Source: Candidatus Melainabacteria bacterium
GTDB lineage: Bacteria > Cyanobacteriota > Vampirovibrionia > Obscuribacterales > Obscuribacteraceae
Direction of reading: 5' to 3'
Assembly (NCBI GenBank): GCA_016716405.1
Contig: JADJWK010000003.1
Span: 372,001-436,000, forward strand
Length of the DNA: 64,000 bases
The position numbers and the translations under genes were made by a program. The notes under the pieces are model-generated. The model worked only from the letters and a program-made list of their open reading frames with translations, was not told the DNA's origin and did no database searches. Positions 15,834-24,333 of the stretch are shown one piece after another. Within the stretch, counting starts at the first letter, position 1. Every line of letters starts with the position of its first letter.

Positions 15834-16491
15834 TGGCGTTGTCCGTGATCTTGATCTCTTCGGGGCAGACTTCGGTGCAGCACTTCGTGATGTTGCAGAA
15901 GCCGATGTTTCCTTCGTCCTTGAGATAACCGAGACGATTGGCTGTGTCTTTCGGATGCATCTCGAGACCGGCGGCCCTTACTAAGAATCGCGGACCCATG
16001 AATTTGTCCTTGCGATCGTGATCTCTCAGGACGTGACAGACGTTCTGGCAGAGGAAGCACTCGATGCATTTGCGGAATTCTTGAACGCGCTCGATGTCTT
16101 CCTGGTGGATGATCCACTCTTTGCTGTCTGATTCGTCGGGAGAAAATCCCGTGATTTTCTTATTGACCTCATAATTCCACGAAACATCCGTGACCAGGTC
16201 TCTTATCAGCGGGAATGTCTTGATTGGCTGAACCGTGATCTCTTCGCCGGGCTCGAAGCGATCCATTCTGGTCTTGCACATAAGGGAGGGGTGACCGTTT
16301 ACCTCGGCGCTGCAGGACCCGCACTTGGCTGCTTTGCAGTTCCAGCGCACTGCCAGGTCGGGCGACTCGGTCGCCTGGATGTAATGGATGGCATCGAGAA
16401 CGACCATTCCGTCCTCTACTGGAACCTTATAGGTCTTCAACTCGCCGGATCCGGCGTTGCCTCGATAGACTTTAAGCGTGGCTTCAGGCAT
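15751..16491 (-). CDS. sdhB: Succinate dehydrogenase/fumarate reductase iron-sulfur subunit
   Basis: 246-residue electron-transfer subunit of complex II at the inner face of the membrane. The [2Fe-2S] domain has CKAAKCGSC and a later MCKTRM. The C-terminal ferredoxin domain has CIECFLCQNVC ([4Fe-4S]) and CNITKCCTEVCPE ([3Fe-4S]/[4Fe-4S]). Start at ATG 16491, overlapping the sdhA stop by eight bases (ATGCCTGA); the frame extends a few codons upstream but this start is the natural coupled one. It is the last gene of the sdh operon. Its 3' end overlaps the convergent DUF6088 gene by 83 bases. Confidence 0.95.
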   Translation of the reverse strand: MPEATLKVYRGNAGSGELKTYKVPVEDGMVVLDAIHYIQATESPDLAVRWNCKAAKCGSCSAEVNGHPSLMCKTRMDRFEPGEEITVQPIKTFPLIRDLVTDVSWNYEVNKKITGFSPDESDSKEWIIHQEDIERVQEFRKCIECFLCQNVCHVLRDHDRKDKFMGPRFLVRAAGLEMHPKDTANRLGYLKDEGNIGFCNITKCCTEVCPEEIKITDNAIIPLKERVVSEFYDPVAKFFRGLLGKK

Positions 16492-18307
16492 GGGCGTGCT
16501 CCTTCTCCTCAAAAAGCTTTTTCAAATCTTCGGGCATCTCAGGAAGCGGCGTGTGCTCGAGCTTCATCTTGTCGCCGTCTTTACTGCATGAGGTATTGAC
16601 AGTTGCCCACTTGCCTTTGTCTGTTTCGGTGTAGTCCAGACGGCTGTGCGCGCCCCGGCTCTCTTGCCTGGAATGGGCGCTCCTCGCCATGGCTTCGGCT
16701 GCTATCATCATGTTCTGCAAGTCGCGGCAGAGGTGCCAGCCGGGGTTGTATTCCTTGCCGCCCTCCGCTTTGACGTTTGCGACTTCTTTCTTGAGCTCTT
16801 CAAGCTTCTTGATGCCTTCTTCCATGTCTTTCTCATTTCTGAAGATGCCGACGTGGGTGCCCATGATCTGGTTGAGCTCTTTGTGGACGTCATAGGGATT
16901 GCGGCCCGATTCACGTTTGAACGGGGCTTCCAGCTCCTCGACAGCGGCTTCGATGTCTTTATCGCTTATCCTGGGAAATTCTTTGAGCTTCTCCGCGTAA
17001 TCCGAGGCGCCCATGCCGGCACGTCGCCCGAAGACCACTAGATCCGACAGGGAGTTGCCGCCCAGGCGGTTGGCGCCGTGCATTCCGCCTCCCACTTCGC
17101 CGGCAGCGAAGAGTCCGGGGACCCGGCTCTCGGCTGTGTCCGCATCGACCCGCACACCGCCCATGACATAGTGGGCTGTCGGACCGACTTCCATGGGTCC
17201 GGCGGTGATGTCCACGTCCGCGAGCTCTTTGAACTGGTGGTACATGGACGGGAGTTTTTTCTTGACCCGTTCGGGGTCCTGATAGCTGATGTCGAGAAAG
17301 ACGCCGCCATGGGGGGAGCCGCGACCTTCTTTGACCTCGGTATAGATCGCCCGGGCGACGTTGTCGCGGGTGGAGAGCTCCGGGGGGCGTCGAGCTTTAG
17401 TCGATTTGCCCTCCAGGGTGGCAGTCACCCATTCGTCTGCTTCTTCGATGGTGGCTGCATAGTCGTTCTTGGTTGCCTCAGGAAGGTAGTCGAACATGAA
17501 GCGCTTGCCTTCGCTATTGGTGAGACGTCCGCCTTCACCACGCACACCTTCGGTCACCAGAATTCCTTTGACGCCAGGGGGCCAGACCATTCCGGTGGGG
17601 TGGAATTGCATGAACTCCATGTCGATTAGATCGGCGCCGGCTTCGTAAGCCAGAGCGTGACCGTCGGCGGTGTACTCCCAGGAATTGGAGGTGACGGTGA
17701 AGATCTTGCCGACTCCGCCTGTAGCGAGGATCACTGCCTTCGTCTTGAAGAGTACATATTTGCCGGACTCCCTGTAATAGCCGAAGGCGCCGGAGATCTT
17801 TTCGCCGTCCTTGAAGAGTTTGGAGATGGTGCACTCCATATATACTGCGATGCCCTGATGGACGCCGCGATCTTGCAGGGTGCGGATCATCTCGAGTCCG
17901 GTGCGGTCGCCGACGTGGCAGAGCCTCTTCCATTTGTGCCCGCCGAAGGCGCGCTGGAGGATTTTGCCTTCTTTGGTGCGATCGAAAACGGCGCCCCAGT
18001 GCTCGAGCTCCCGGACGCGGTCAGGTGCTTCCTGGGCGTGGAGCTGGGCGAAGCGCCAGTTGTTCAGCATTTTGCCACCACGCATGGTGTCGCGGAAGTG
18101 TGTTTCCCAGCCATCGTCCGGATCAACATTGGCCAGGGCCGCGGCGATGCCGCCTTCGGCCATGACTGTGTGAGCCTTGCCCAGGAGTGATTTGCAGACC
18201 AGCCCCACCGATAGTCCTCTTGCCGAGACCTCGATGGCTGCCCGCAGACCGGCACCGCCGGCGCCGATAACGATTACGTCGTGCTCGTGGGTTTCATAAT
18301 CTGCCAT
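16484..18307 (-). CDS. sdhA: Succinate dehydrogenase/fumarate reductase flavoprotein subunit
   Basis: 607-residue catalytic subunit oxidising succinate to fumarate with covalent FAD. Seen: dinucleotide-binding DVIVIGAGGAGLRAAIE, the flavinylation region LGKAHTVMAEGGIAAAL with its His, substrate region QFHPTGMVWPPG, and HGANRLGGNSLSDL near residue 420. C-terminal RSAHSRQESRGAHSRLDY matches the family. It lies between sdhC upstream (gap 36 bases) and sdhB downstream. The KAHTVMAEGG variant resembles complex II enzymes of the actinobacterial Sdh1 type more than E. coli SdhA, in line with the type of anchor encoded next to it. Confidence 0.96.
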   Translation of the reverse strand: MADYETHEHDVIVIGAGGAGLRAAIEVSARGLSVGLVCKSLLGKAHTVMAEGGIAAALANVDPDDGWETHFRDTMRGGKMLNNWRFAQLHAQEAPDRVRELEHWGAVFDRTKEGKILQRAFGGHKWKRLCHVGDRTGLEMIRTLQDRGVHQGIAVYMECTISKLFKDGEKISGAFGYYRESGKYVLFKTKAVILATGGVGKIFTVTSNSWEYTADGHALAYEAGADLIDMEFMQFHPTGMVWPPGVKGILVTEGVRGEGGRLTNSEGKRFMFDYLPEATKNDYAATIEEADEWVTATLEGKSTKARRPPELSTRDNVARAIYTEVKEGRGSPHGGVFLDISYQDPERVKKKLPSMYHQFKELADVDITAGPMEVGPTAHYVMGGVRVDADTAESRVPGLFAAGEVGGGMHGANRLGGNSLSDLVVFGRRAGMGASDYAEKLKEFPRISDKDIEAAVEELEAPFKRESGRNPYDVHKELNQIMGTHVGIFRNEKDMEEGIKKLEELKKEVANVKAEGGKEYNPGWHLCRDLQNMMIAAEAMARSAHSRQESRGAHSRLDYTETDKGKWATVNTSCSKDGDKMKLEHTPLPEMPEDLKKLFEEKEHAHA

Positions 18308-18343
18308 TTTTCTTCTGTCCTATCTAATGTGCTTGGTTCTCAG

Positions 18344-19102
18344 TTAACCGAAAAGAATAATCGGGCTCCACTGACCTGATGCCACCTGCCTGATGTAGAA
18401 ATCGACGAAGGCAACGGAGAAGAGGCTCATCCACGCCCATTGCTGATGTTTCTCGTTGAGCTTGGTGACGAATTCCCAGACCTTGAATCGGCGTTTGGCC
18501 GAGTCGCAAGCCGAGAAACAATCCAGGGAGCCGCCGCAGAGGTGGCGATAGGCGTGGCAGCCGAATGTGTAGCCCGATAGCAGGATGCAGTTGACCAGCA
18601 TGACCAGGCCGAGAACGCTCAGGCAGAAGCCGCCTTCATTGATCTTGAAAGCCACCACCACATCCCACCAGAGAATGGCGAGGACGATGGCTGCCAGGTA
18701 GAAGAAATATCGGTGCATGTTCTGGAGGATAAAGGGAAACTTGGACTCGCCGCAGTATTTGTCGGCGCCATGGATATCCACGGCGCATGCAGGAGGAGTC
18801 ATGAAATAAGAGCGGTAGTAGGCTTTCCGGTAGTAATAGCAGGTCGCCCGGAAACCCCCTGGAATCCAGAGTATGAGGATCGCCGGCGACCATTTCCACC
18901 AGTCGAATATGAGCTTGGGAGAATAGAAAGGCGAGAGAAACTGCTGGTATTCGTAGAGTCCGTTCTCGAACACTCTATAGGTCCCGTAGAAAATAAATGC
19001 GGTGAAACCTATGGCAATCAGTGCCGGCTCGAACCACCAGTTGTCCTTGCGGGTGGTCTTGCCCGGGTGCGCTGTGGACTGAACAGTGGAAACTTCGCTC
19101 AT
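18344..19102 (-). CDS. sdhC: Complex II membrane anchor, five-helix single-subunit type
   Basis: 252 residues from ATG 19102 (MSEVSTVQ); a GTG at 19135 would add 11 codons. Five hydrophobic segments are visible, roughly at residues 28-47, 70-92, 132-152, 164-190 and 222-243. The block FRATCYYYRKAYYRSYF followed by TPPACAVD resembles what I recall of the anchor of actinobacterial Sdh1-type enzymes. Several His residues in helices could ligate haem b. A Cys-rich loop (GCHAYRHLCGGSLDCFSAC) follows helix 4. There is no separate sdhD. First gene of the operon, with a candidate extended -10 at 19244-19252. Confidence 0.85.
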   Translation of the reverse strand: MSEVSTVQSTAHPGKTTRKDNWWFEPALIAIGFTAFIFYGTYRVFENGLYEYQQFLSPFYSPKLIFDWWKWSPAILILWIPGGFRATCYYYRKAYYRSYFMTPPACAVDIHGADKYCGESKFPFILQNMHRYFFYLAAIVLAILWWDVVVAFKINEGGFCLSVLGLVMLVNCILLSGYTFGCHAYRHLCGGSLDCFSACDSAKRRFKVWEFVTKLNEKHQQWAWMSLFSVAFVDFYIRQVASGQWSPIILFG

Positions 19103-19243
19103 CTGCCGAACCTTCATTTGCATTGCCGACTTCACGATGCGTCGGGCAGATTCACTCGGTCAGTGGTCTTTTCGATTTACTGCTGCCCCGATGACTCCAG
19201 AAAGCCGCGAAGTCGGCATTATTATTACCTCTGAAGCAGCCCG

Positions 19244-19252
19244 ATTATAGCA
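19244..19252 (-). promoter_or_regulatory. Candidate extended -10 promoter for the sdh operon
   Basis: On the minus strand TGCTATAAT is a perfect extended -10 (TGnTATAAT), about 142 bases before sdhC. No convincing -35 is seen 17 bases upstream, as expected for an extended -10 type. The rest of the 389-base gap (19103-19491) holds no gene that I can support. Confidence 0.4.
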
Positions 19253-19491
19253 ATCTCGATTTGCCGCGATCTTATTTATTGATAGTAAATAGTCCTGGTG
19301 TTAATTACAGATTGATTAAGATGATGCGGCGCGATCGAGAGACAAGGGTAAAAGCCGCTACCGGAGCTGATTTCGGTGAAAGCTCGCCTGACAACCTTGC
19401 GGAACAGATTGCCCGCTCTTCCGTCTATTTTTGCAGTGGAACGTGTTGTGTAGGTAGTCGTGGGACACGCGGCGCCAATCGAGAGGATGTC

Positions 19492-19773
19492 ATGAAAAAG
19501 AAGGGATCTGCCAAGAAAAAGGCCAAGCTGATTCTGGATGATAGCCATGATCGTTATGTCACTGCCAGGCTCGATCAGGCTCTGCCCCTGGTCACCGAGG
19601 ACTGGATGACGGTTGAGCAGATTCTCAACCGCCTGAGCGAATTCGCTCCCGGGGATATGCTCATGGAGCTCACCAATGCCATTGCCGTTTATGCCGACGA
19701 TCAGGCAAGACGTGGTTATATTCTCGGTCAGGACGATATATTCAAGGAGATGGCACGGCGTCAGGCCGCCTGA
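19492..19773 (+). CDS. Small orphan protein, paralogue of 2493-2753
   Basis: 93 residues with a Lys-rich N terminus (MKKKGSAKKKAKLILDD) and then the domain shared with the protein at 2493: YVTARLDQALPL, EDWMTVEQILNRLSEF and YADDQARRGYILGQDD. Start at ATG 19492 with GAGAGG about six bases upstream; the open frame further 5' lacks similarity and is probably leader. The basic tail, absent from the paralogue, might contact nucleic acid or membrane. No known family recognised. Confidence 0.8.
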   Translation: MKKKGSAKKKAKLILDDSHDRYVTARLDQALPLVTEDWMTVEQILNRLSEFAPGDMLMELTNAIAVYADDQARRGYILGQDDIFKEMARRQAA

Positions 19774-19929
19774 CCGCAGTTCAGTTCAAGAAGTGTCCAA
19801 TCGGTTACACTTTGGGGCTCGTCCCTGGCATATCATCTAGAAATAGACAGCCGATCAGCCAGAGGACCAAGAATCTTGCCAAGCTTGTCACCCAGATTTT
19901 CTTCGAGAATTTCCAGATCTGTGCCCGGA

Positions 19930-20766
19930 ATGACCTCCATTTTCAGCAGCGCTTCCCTTGCCGCACTAATTTATCTCGGGCTGGCTCCGCGCCTGAACAA
20001 GCTTCTCTATCGCCCCATGCTCTTCTTCCCTGCCCGATTCCCTTCCGACTGGGGCGGCAATCCTGTCCTTCATGAGATCGAAGGCGAAGATATGTTTTTC
20101 CATGGAAAGATGGGTCAGCGCCTCCATGGCTGGTATTTCAGAAATCCCGGCAGCCGTTTCACGATGCTCATCAGCCACGGCAATTCAGGCAATATCACTA
20201 TCCGGGATAAGCTGGCCGACATCGGGTTAGCCTCTGGTTGCTCCGTTTTCGTCTATGACTATCAGGGCTTTGGTCGGAGCACCGGCAAACCGAGCGTCGA
20301 AGGTATATGCGATGACGCCGAGGCAGCCTATGACTGTCTTACAGGCGAGCTGGAGGTGGCGGGGGGCGATATCGTTTTATATGGCGAGTCCCTGGGAGCG
20401 GCAGTGAGCACCTATCTTTCCACTGTCAGAGACTGCTCGGCGATCATCCTGCAGTCCGGGTTCGCTTCTCTCAAGCGTATTGCCGGCGAGCATTTCCCCC
20501 TTCTCAACCTCTATCCGCCCTCCTTGTTTCCGAAGCCGCCTCTGGACAGCGTCTCGATCCTCAAACAGGAGCACCCGCCGCTCCTCCTCATTCACGGCGA
20601 CAGGGATCGGGTCATCGGGGTCGAGCATTCCCAGACCATGTTTGCCGAGGCGGTATCGAGCAAGAAATTCCTGCGCCTGCCCGGGACTGCTCATGCGGAT
20701 ATCTGGGACACAGCCAGACACGAGGTCGTGGCTGCCATAAAGGAGCATCTGGGAGAACTGGACTGA
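19930..20766 (+). CDS. Alpha/beta hydrolase, membrane-anchored (Bem46-like)
   Basis: 278 residues from ATG 19930; a TTG at 19876 is a weaker alternative. An N-terminal hydrophobic anchor (~4-18) is followed by an alpha/beta hydrolase fold. The oxyanion region is ISHGNSGN, the nucleophile elbow YGESLGAAV (Ser), the acid LIHGDRDRVI (Asp), and the His in LPGTAHADIW. YDYQGFGRSTGKPS is typical of the Bem46/YfhR group of serine hydrolases. The triad is complete; the substrate is unknown. A stand-alone gene between the small orphan gene and the TPR gene. Confidence 0.88.
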   Translation: MTSIFSSASLAALIYLGLAPRLNKLLYRPMLFFPARFPSDWGGNPVLHEIEGEDMFFHGKMGQRLHGWYFRNPGSRFTMLISHGNSGNITIRDKLADIGLASGCSVFVYDYQGFGRSTGKPSVEGICDDAEAAYDCLTGELEVAGGDIVLYGESLGAAVSTYLSTVRDCSAIILQSGFASLKRIAGEHFPLLNLYPPSLFPKPPLDSVSILKQEHPPLLLIHGDRDRVIGVEHSQTMFAEAVSSKKFLRLPGTAHADIWDTARHEVVAAIKEHLGELD

Positions 20767-20885
20767 GCTGGAGTTCTCTAAGATTGGTGAAAACCCGAAG
20801 AAGAATATCCTCAAACTTAGCCTCTTTGTATATCCCCACTGAGCAAAATGGTAGAGATGGAGAAATCAAGAGGTGGGGAAGCTGT

Positions 20886-21362
20886 ATGGAAACCGATCCT
20901 AATCAATGGCACTCGCTGACCCCTTCGCGTCCTTCGGCGGAGCATCTGATTCCCGGGCTCTATGCCCTGGCGCGGTGCTGGTTCGATCGCGGCGATGCCG
21001 CGCCGGCGGAGAAGATCTACCGGCTCATCCTGAGCATCGATGAGCGTGTGTCGGGTATCAAGTGTGGCGAGGTGGTTCTCAGCTCCCTCGATCTGGCGAA
21101 TCTACTGGCTGAAACCGGTCGGCATATGGAGGCTGAGCATCAATATCTGCAGACCCTGAACCGTTGCAATCAGTATATGGGTCAGGAGCATCCGGCTTTC
21201 GGCATGACCCTGAGCGCTTATGGCGCCCTTCTGCGAAAGATGAAACTGGATGACCAGGCGGATCATATCGAGCGCCGGGCAACCAATCTCAAGCAGGAGA
21301 GCAGAGACCCCCGTACCACCATAGGTGGCGGAAGCAGCGTCAGCAGCATGACTATCACTTGA
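20886..21362 (+). CDS. TPR-repeat protein
   Basis: 158 residues from ATG 20886, preceded by GGGGAAG. About two and a half TPR-like helical pairs are visible: LYALARCWFDRGDAAPAEKIY, then LDLANLLAETGRHMEAEHQYL and LSAYGALLRKMKLDDQADHI (quoted in parts below twenty residues: ARCWFDRGDAAPAEKIY, LANLLAETGRHMEAE). The layout is like kinesin-light-chain-type TPRs. There is no signal peptide, and a Ser/Thr-rich tail. Probably a scaffold; partner unknown. Convergent with aconitase. Confidence 0.75.
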   Translation: METDPNQWHSLTPSRPSAEHLIPGLYALARCWFDRGDAAPAEKIYRLILSIDERVSGIKCGEVVLSSLDLANLLAETGRHMEAEHQYLQTLNRCNQYMGQEHPAFGMTLSAYGALLRKMKLDDQADHIERRATNLKQESRDPRTTIGGGSSVSSMTIT

Positions 21363-21396
21363 GTCCGGCTAGTTTTCTGCGGGAAAATCTCTCGGG

Positions 21397-23676
21397 TCAG
21401 TGACAGCAAGCCTCTTTGTTCTTGCGGATGAGATTGAGGGCGCTGCCTTCGCGGAACCACTCGATCTGTTCGGCGGTCATCGTGTGGCGCACTTCCACTT
21501 TCTCCTGCCTGCCGTCCTTGTGGGTGATGGTCATCTGCACCGGCTTGCCGGGAGCGAGACTGGCAAGGTCGAGGAAGCCTATCCTGTCGCCGGCCTCGAT
21601 TTTGTCGTAGTCCGCTTTGTCGGCGAAAGTGAAAGCCAGGATACCTTGCTTTTTCAGGTTGGTCTCATGGATCCGGGCGAAGGAACGGACCACCACGGCT
21701 TTACAGCCGAGGAAGCGCGGTGACATGGCTGCATGCTCGCGGCTCGAGCCTTCACCGTAATTCTCGTCACCGATGGATACCCAGCCTGCGCCTTCGGCTT
21801 TGTAGTGTCTGGCCACCTCGGGGATGGTCCCGATCTTGCGGTTCAGTGCATCCACCGTGGTACCGGGCTCTTCGGCGAAGGCATTGATGGCGCCGATGAA
21901 CATATTGTCGCTGATCTTGTCCAGATGACCACGGTATCTCAGCCAGACACCGGCGGGGGAAATATGGTCGGTGGTGCATTTCCCCTTCGCTTTGAGGAGC
22001 ACTTGCAGACCTTCGTAGTCTTTGCCGTCCCAGGCCTTGAAAGGCTCCAGCAGCTGCAGGCGATCGCTCTCGGGATCGACTTTCACTTCCACGCCTTTAC
22101 CGCTGGCTGCCGGCTCCACATAGCCGGTGTCTTCGGAGATGAAGCCGCGGCCCGGAATCTCATCGGCGACAGCCGGGGCTTCGAGCATGACCTTTTTGCC
22201 GTCTTCGGTCTCGAGGCTGTCTTTCAGAGGATTGAAAGAGAGCTTGCCGGCGAAGGCGAAAGCGGTGACCAGCTCGGGGCTGCCTATGAAGGCATAGGTC
22301 TGCGGGTTGCCGTCGTTGCGTTTCTGGAAATTTCGATTGAAAGACGTGATGATCGAGTTCTCATCGCCTTTTTCGATATCGTCGCGTTTCCACTGACCGA
22401 TACAGGGTCCGCATGCATTGGCCAGCACCGTCCCGCCCATCTTCTCCAGGGCCTCGAGCTGACCGTCCCGCTTGATAGTCTGGTGGATCTGCTCTGAGCC
22501 GGGGGTGATCAGGAATCCGCAGAGGGCCTTCAGTCCCTTGGCGGTGCCCTGGCTGGCTACCGATGCCGCTCTGGACATGTCTTCATAAGACGAATTGGTG
22601 CAGCTGCCGATGAGGGCGAAACGAAGCTCATCGGGCCAGCCGTTCTTCTCGAGGTCGGCAGCCATCTCGGAGACCGGTCTGGCTATGTCCGGGGAATGAG
22701 GTCCGACAACATAAGGCTCGAGGGTGCTGAGGTCGATCTCTACTATCTGGTCGTAATACTTCGCCGGGTCCTTGGCGGTCTCGGGATCGGCGGTAAGATA
22801 TTGCCGGTGCTCTCTGGCCAGATCGGCTACTTCCTTGCGCTCTGTGGCTTCCAGATACTTAGCCATACGCTCGTCGTAGGGGAAGATCGATGTGGTGGCA
22901 CCGAGCTCGGCGCCCATATTGGTGATGGTGGCCTTGCCTGTGCAGCTGATGGATTCGGTGCCTTCGCCGAAATACTCGATGATCGCTCCGGTGCCACCAG
23001 CTACGGTGAGGATACCGGCTAGCTTGAGGATCACGTCTTTGGGCGCGGCCCAACCGTTCAGTGATCCTTTGAGATGGACGCCGATCAGCTTGGGCCAGCG
23101 CACGCCCCAGGGCTCGCCGACCATGACGTCTACCGCGTCGGCGCCGCCGACACCGATGGCGATCATGCCGAGACCGCCGGCGTTGGGGGTGTGCGAGTCG
23201 GTGCCGATCATCATGCCGCCGGGAAAGGCGTAATTCTCCAGGACGACCTGGTGGATGATTCCGGCACCGGGCTTCCAGAATCCGATGCCATGCTTACTGG
23301 AAGCGGAGCTCAGAAAGTCGTAGACCTCTTTGTTTTCCTGCATGGCTCTGTCCATGTCCTTCTCGGCACCGACATAGGCCTGGATGAGGTGATCGCAGTG
23401 AACGGTGGAGGGCACTGCCACCCGGTCGATCTGGGCCTGCATGAATTGCAGTAGAGCCATCTGAGCCGTGGCGTCCTGCATTGCTACCCGGTCCGGGCGC
23501 AGGAATGCATAGGTGTTGCCGCGCTCGAGCTTTTCTTCGGGAAAGCGGTCCAGATGCGCTGTCAAAATCTTCTCGGCCAAGGTCAGCGGCCGACCCAGCT
23601 TCTCTCGGGCGGTCTCGTATCTGGCTTTTCTCGACTGATAGAACTTCTTGTAGTCTTCGGCGGTGAATGTGGTCAT
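21397..23676 (-). CDS. acn: Aconitate hydratase
   Basis: 759-residue [4Fe-4S] enzyme interconverting citrate and isocitrate. Cluster ligands: Cys in IGSCTNSSYEDM and the pair in NACGPCIGQW. GTDSHTPNAGGLGMIAIGVG and the swivelling C-terminal domain (GEGSSREHAAMSPRFLG) are intact. The length and the YYDQIVEIDLSTLEPYVVGP segment resemble the mitochondrial-type aconitases rather than E. coli AcnA/AcnB. Start at ATG 23676 with a GAGAG element; the frame is open to 23751 but that part is not aconitase-like. Together with sdhCAB it supports an oxidative TCA cycle. Confidence 0.96.
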   Translation of the reverse strand: MTTFTAEDYKKFYQSRKARYETAREKLGRPLTLAEKILTAHLDRFPEEKLERGNTYAFLRPDRVAMQDATAQMALLQFMQAQIDRVAVPSTVHCDHLIQAYVGAEKDMDRAMQENKEVYDFLSSASSKHGIGFWKPGAGIIHQVVLENYAFPGGMMIGTDSHTPNAGGLGMIAIGVGGADAVDVMVGEPWGVRWPKLIGVHLKGSLNGWAAPKDVILKLAGILTVAGGTGAIIEYFGEGTESISCTGKATITNMGAELGATTSIFPYDERMAKYLEATERKEVADLAREHRQYLTADPETAKDPAKYYDQIVEIDLSTLEPYVVGPHSPDIARPVSEMAADLEKNGWPDELRFALIGSCTNSSYEDMSRAASVASQGTAKGLKALCGFLITPGSEQIHQTIKRDGQLEALEKMGGTVLANACGPCIGQWKRDDIEKGDENSIITSFNRNFQKRNDGNPQTYAFIGSPELVTAFAFAGKLSFNPLKDSLETEDGKKVMLEAPAVADEIPGRGFISEDTGYVEPAASGKGVEVKVDPESDRLQLLEPFKAWDGKDYEGLQVLLKAKGKCTTDHISPAGVWLRYRGHLDKISDNMFIGAINAFAEEPGTTVDALNRKIGTIPEVARHYKAEGAGWVSIGDENYGEGSSREHAAMSPRFLGCKAVVVRSFARIHETNLKKQGILAFTFADKADYDKIEAGDRIGFLDLASLAPGKPVQMTITHKDGRQEKVEVRHTMTAEQIEWFREGSALNLIRKNKEACCH

Positions 23677-23830
23677 GGCTAACTCTCGAGGTCGGAAATC
23701 TGTAGTCGTTGCATACCAGATTCTACAAAAGAGGGTGCCCGGGCCGGGCAAATGCGCTTTATCTCTTTAGCTTCGGCGCTGTTGACATCGAGTTGAAAAG
23801 CAGGAGTCCGGGCAATCAAACGGAGTTGAC

Positions 23831-24310
23831 CTATTTGAATTCCTCAATCTGGCGGCTGGCGAACCGGTAGACAGCCCATTTGAAGTGGTGCATGCGGATT
23901 TTATGAAAACCTGCCATTTTCATCTCCTCATAAGCCTGTTCGGCGCTCCAGCCGTCCCTGGCCATGCGGTAGAAAGAAGCGAGCATGCCGGTGCGATCAG
24001 AGCCATGCTTGCAATGGAGAAAAACGGGACGCATGCCGTCATCGTCGATGATCTCGAAAAATCGGCTGATATCTTTCCGGGTAGGCAGAGACCAGTAATT
24101 GAGAGGGATGAAGATGGCGTTCATGCCATTGAGCCGGGCCAGCTCCCGTTCTTCCACCAGGACTTTGCTGCTCCAGCGCAGGCAGATGATGGTCTTGATT
24201 CCCAGCCTGGCGAGCTGCTCGAACTCGTGGGGCTCCGGTTGACCACCGCGAAAGAACCAGTCGTTAATCTGCCTGAAATTCTTGATGGTGACCGGTTGCT
24301 CTAAAGACAC
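23831..24310 (-). CDS. Dual-specificity/tyrosine phosphatase-like protein
   Basis: 159 residues. Active-site P-loop HCKHGSDRTGM matches CX5R (Cys and Arg present), and WFFRGGQPEPHEF with IKTIICLRW is typical of the bacterial fused-DSP/tyrosine phosphatase family. GTG 24310 is preferred because GGAG lies eight bases upstream; the TTG at 24316 would be too close to it. The gene follows the S41 peptidase by 23 bases on the same strand. Targets could be phosphoproteins or phospholipid/nucleotide phosphates. With five kinases nearby, a protein-phosphatase role is plausible but unproven. Confidence 0.85.
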   Translation of the reverse strand: MSLEQPVTIKNFRQINDWFFRGGQPEPHEFEQLARLGIKTIICLRWSSKVLVEERELARLNGMNAIFIPLNYWSLPTRKDISRFFEIIDDDGMRPVFLHCKHGSDRTGMLASFYRMARDGWSAEQAYEEMKMAGFHKIRMHHFKWAVYRFASRQIEEFK

Positions 24311-24333
24311 AGACAAATCTCCAGCTCAGCGCA

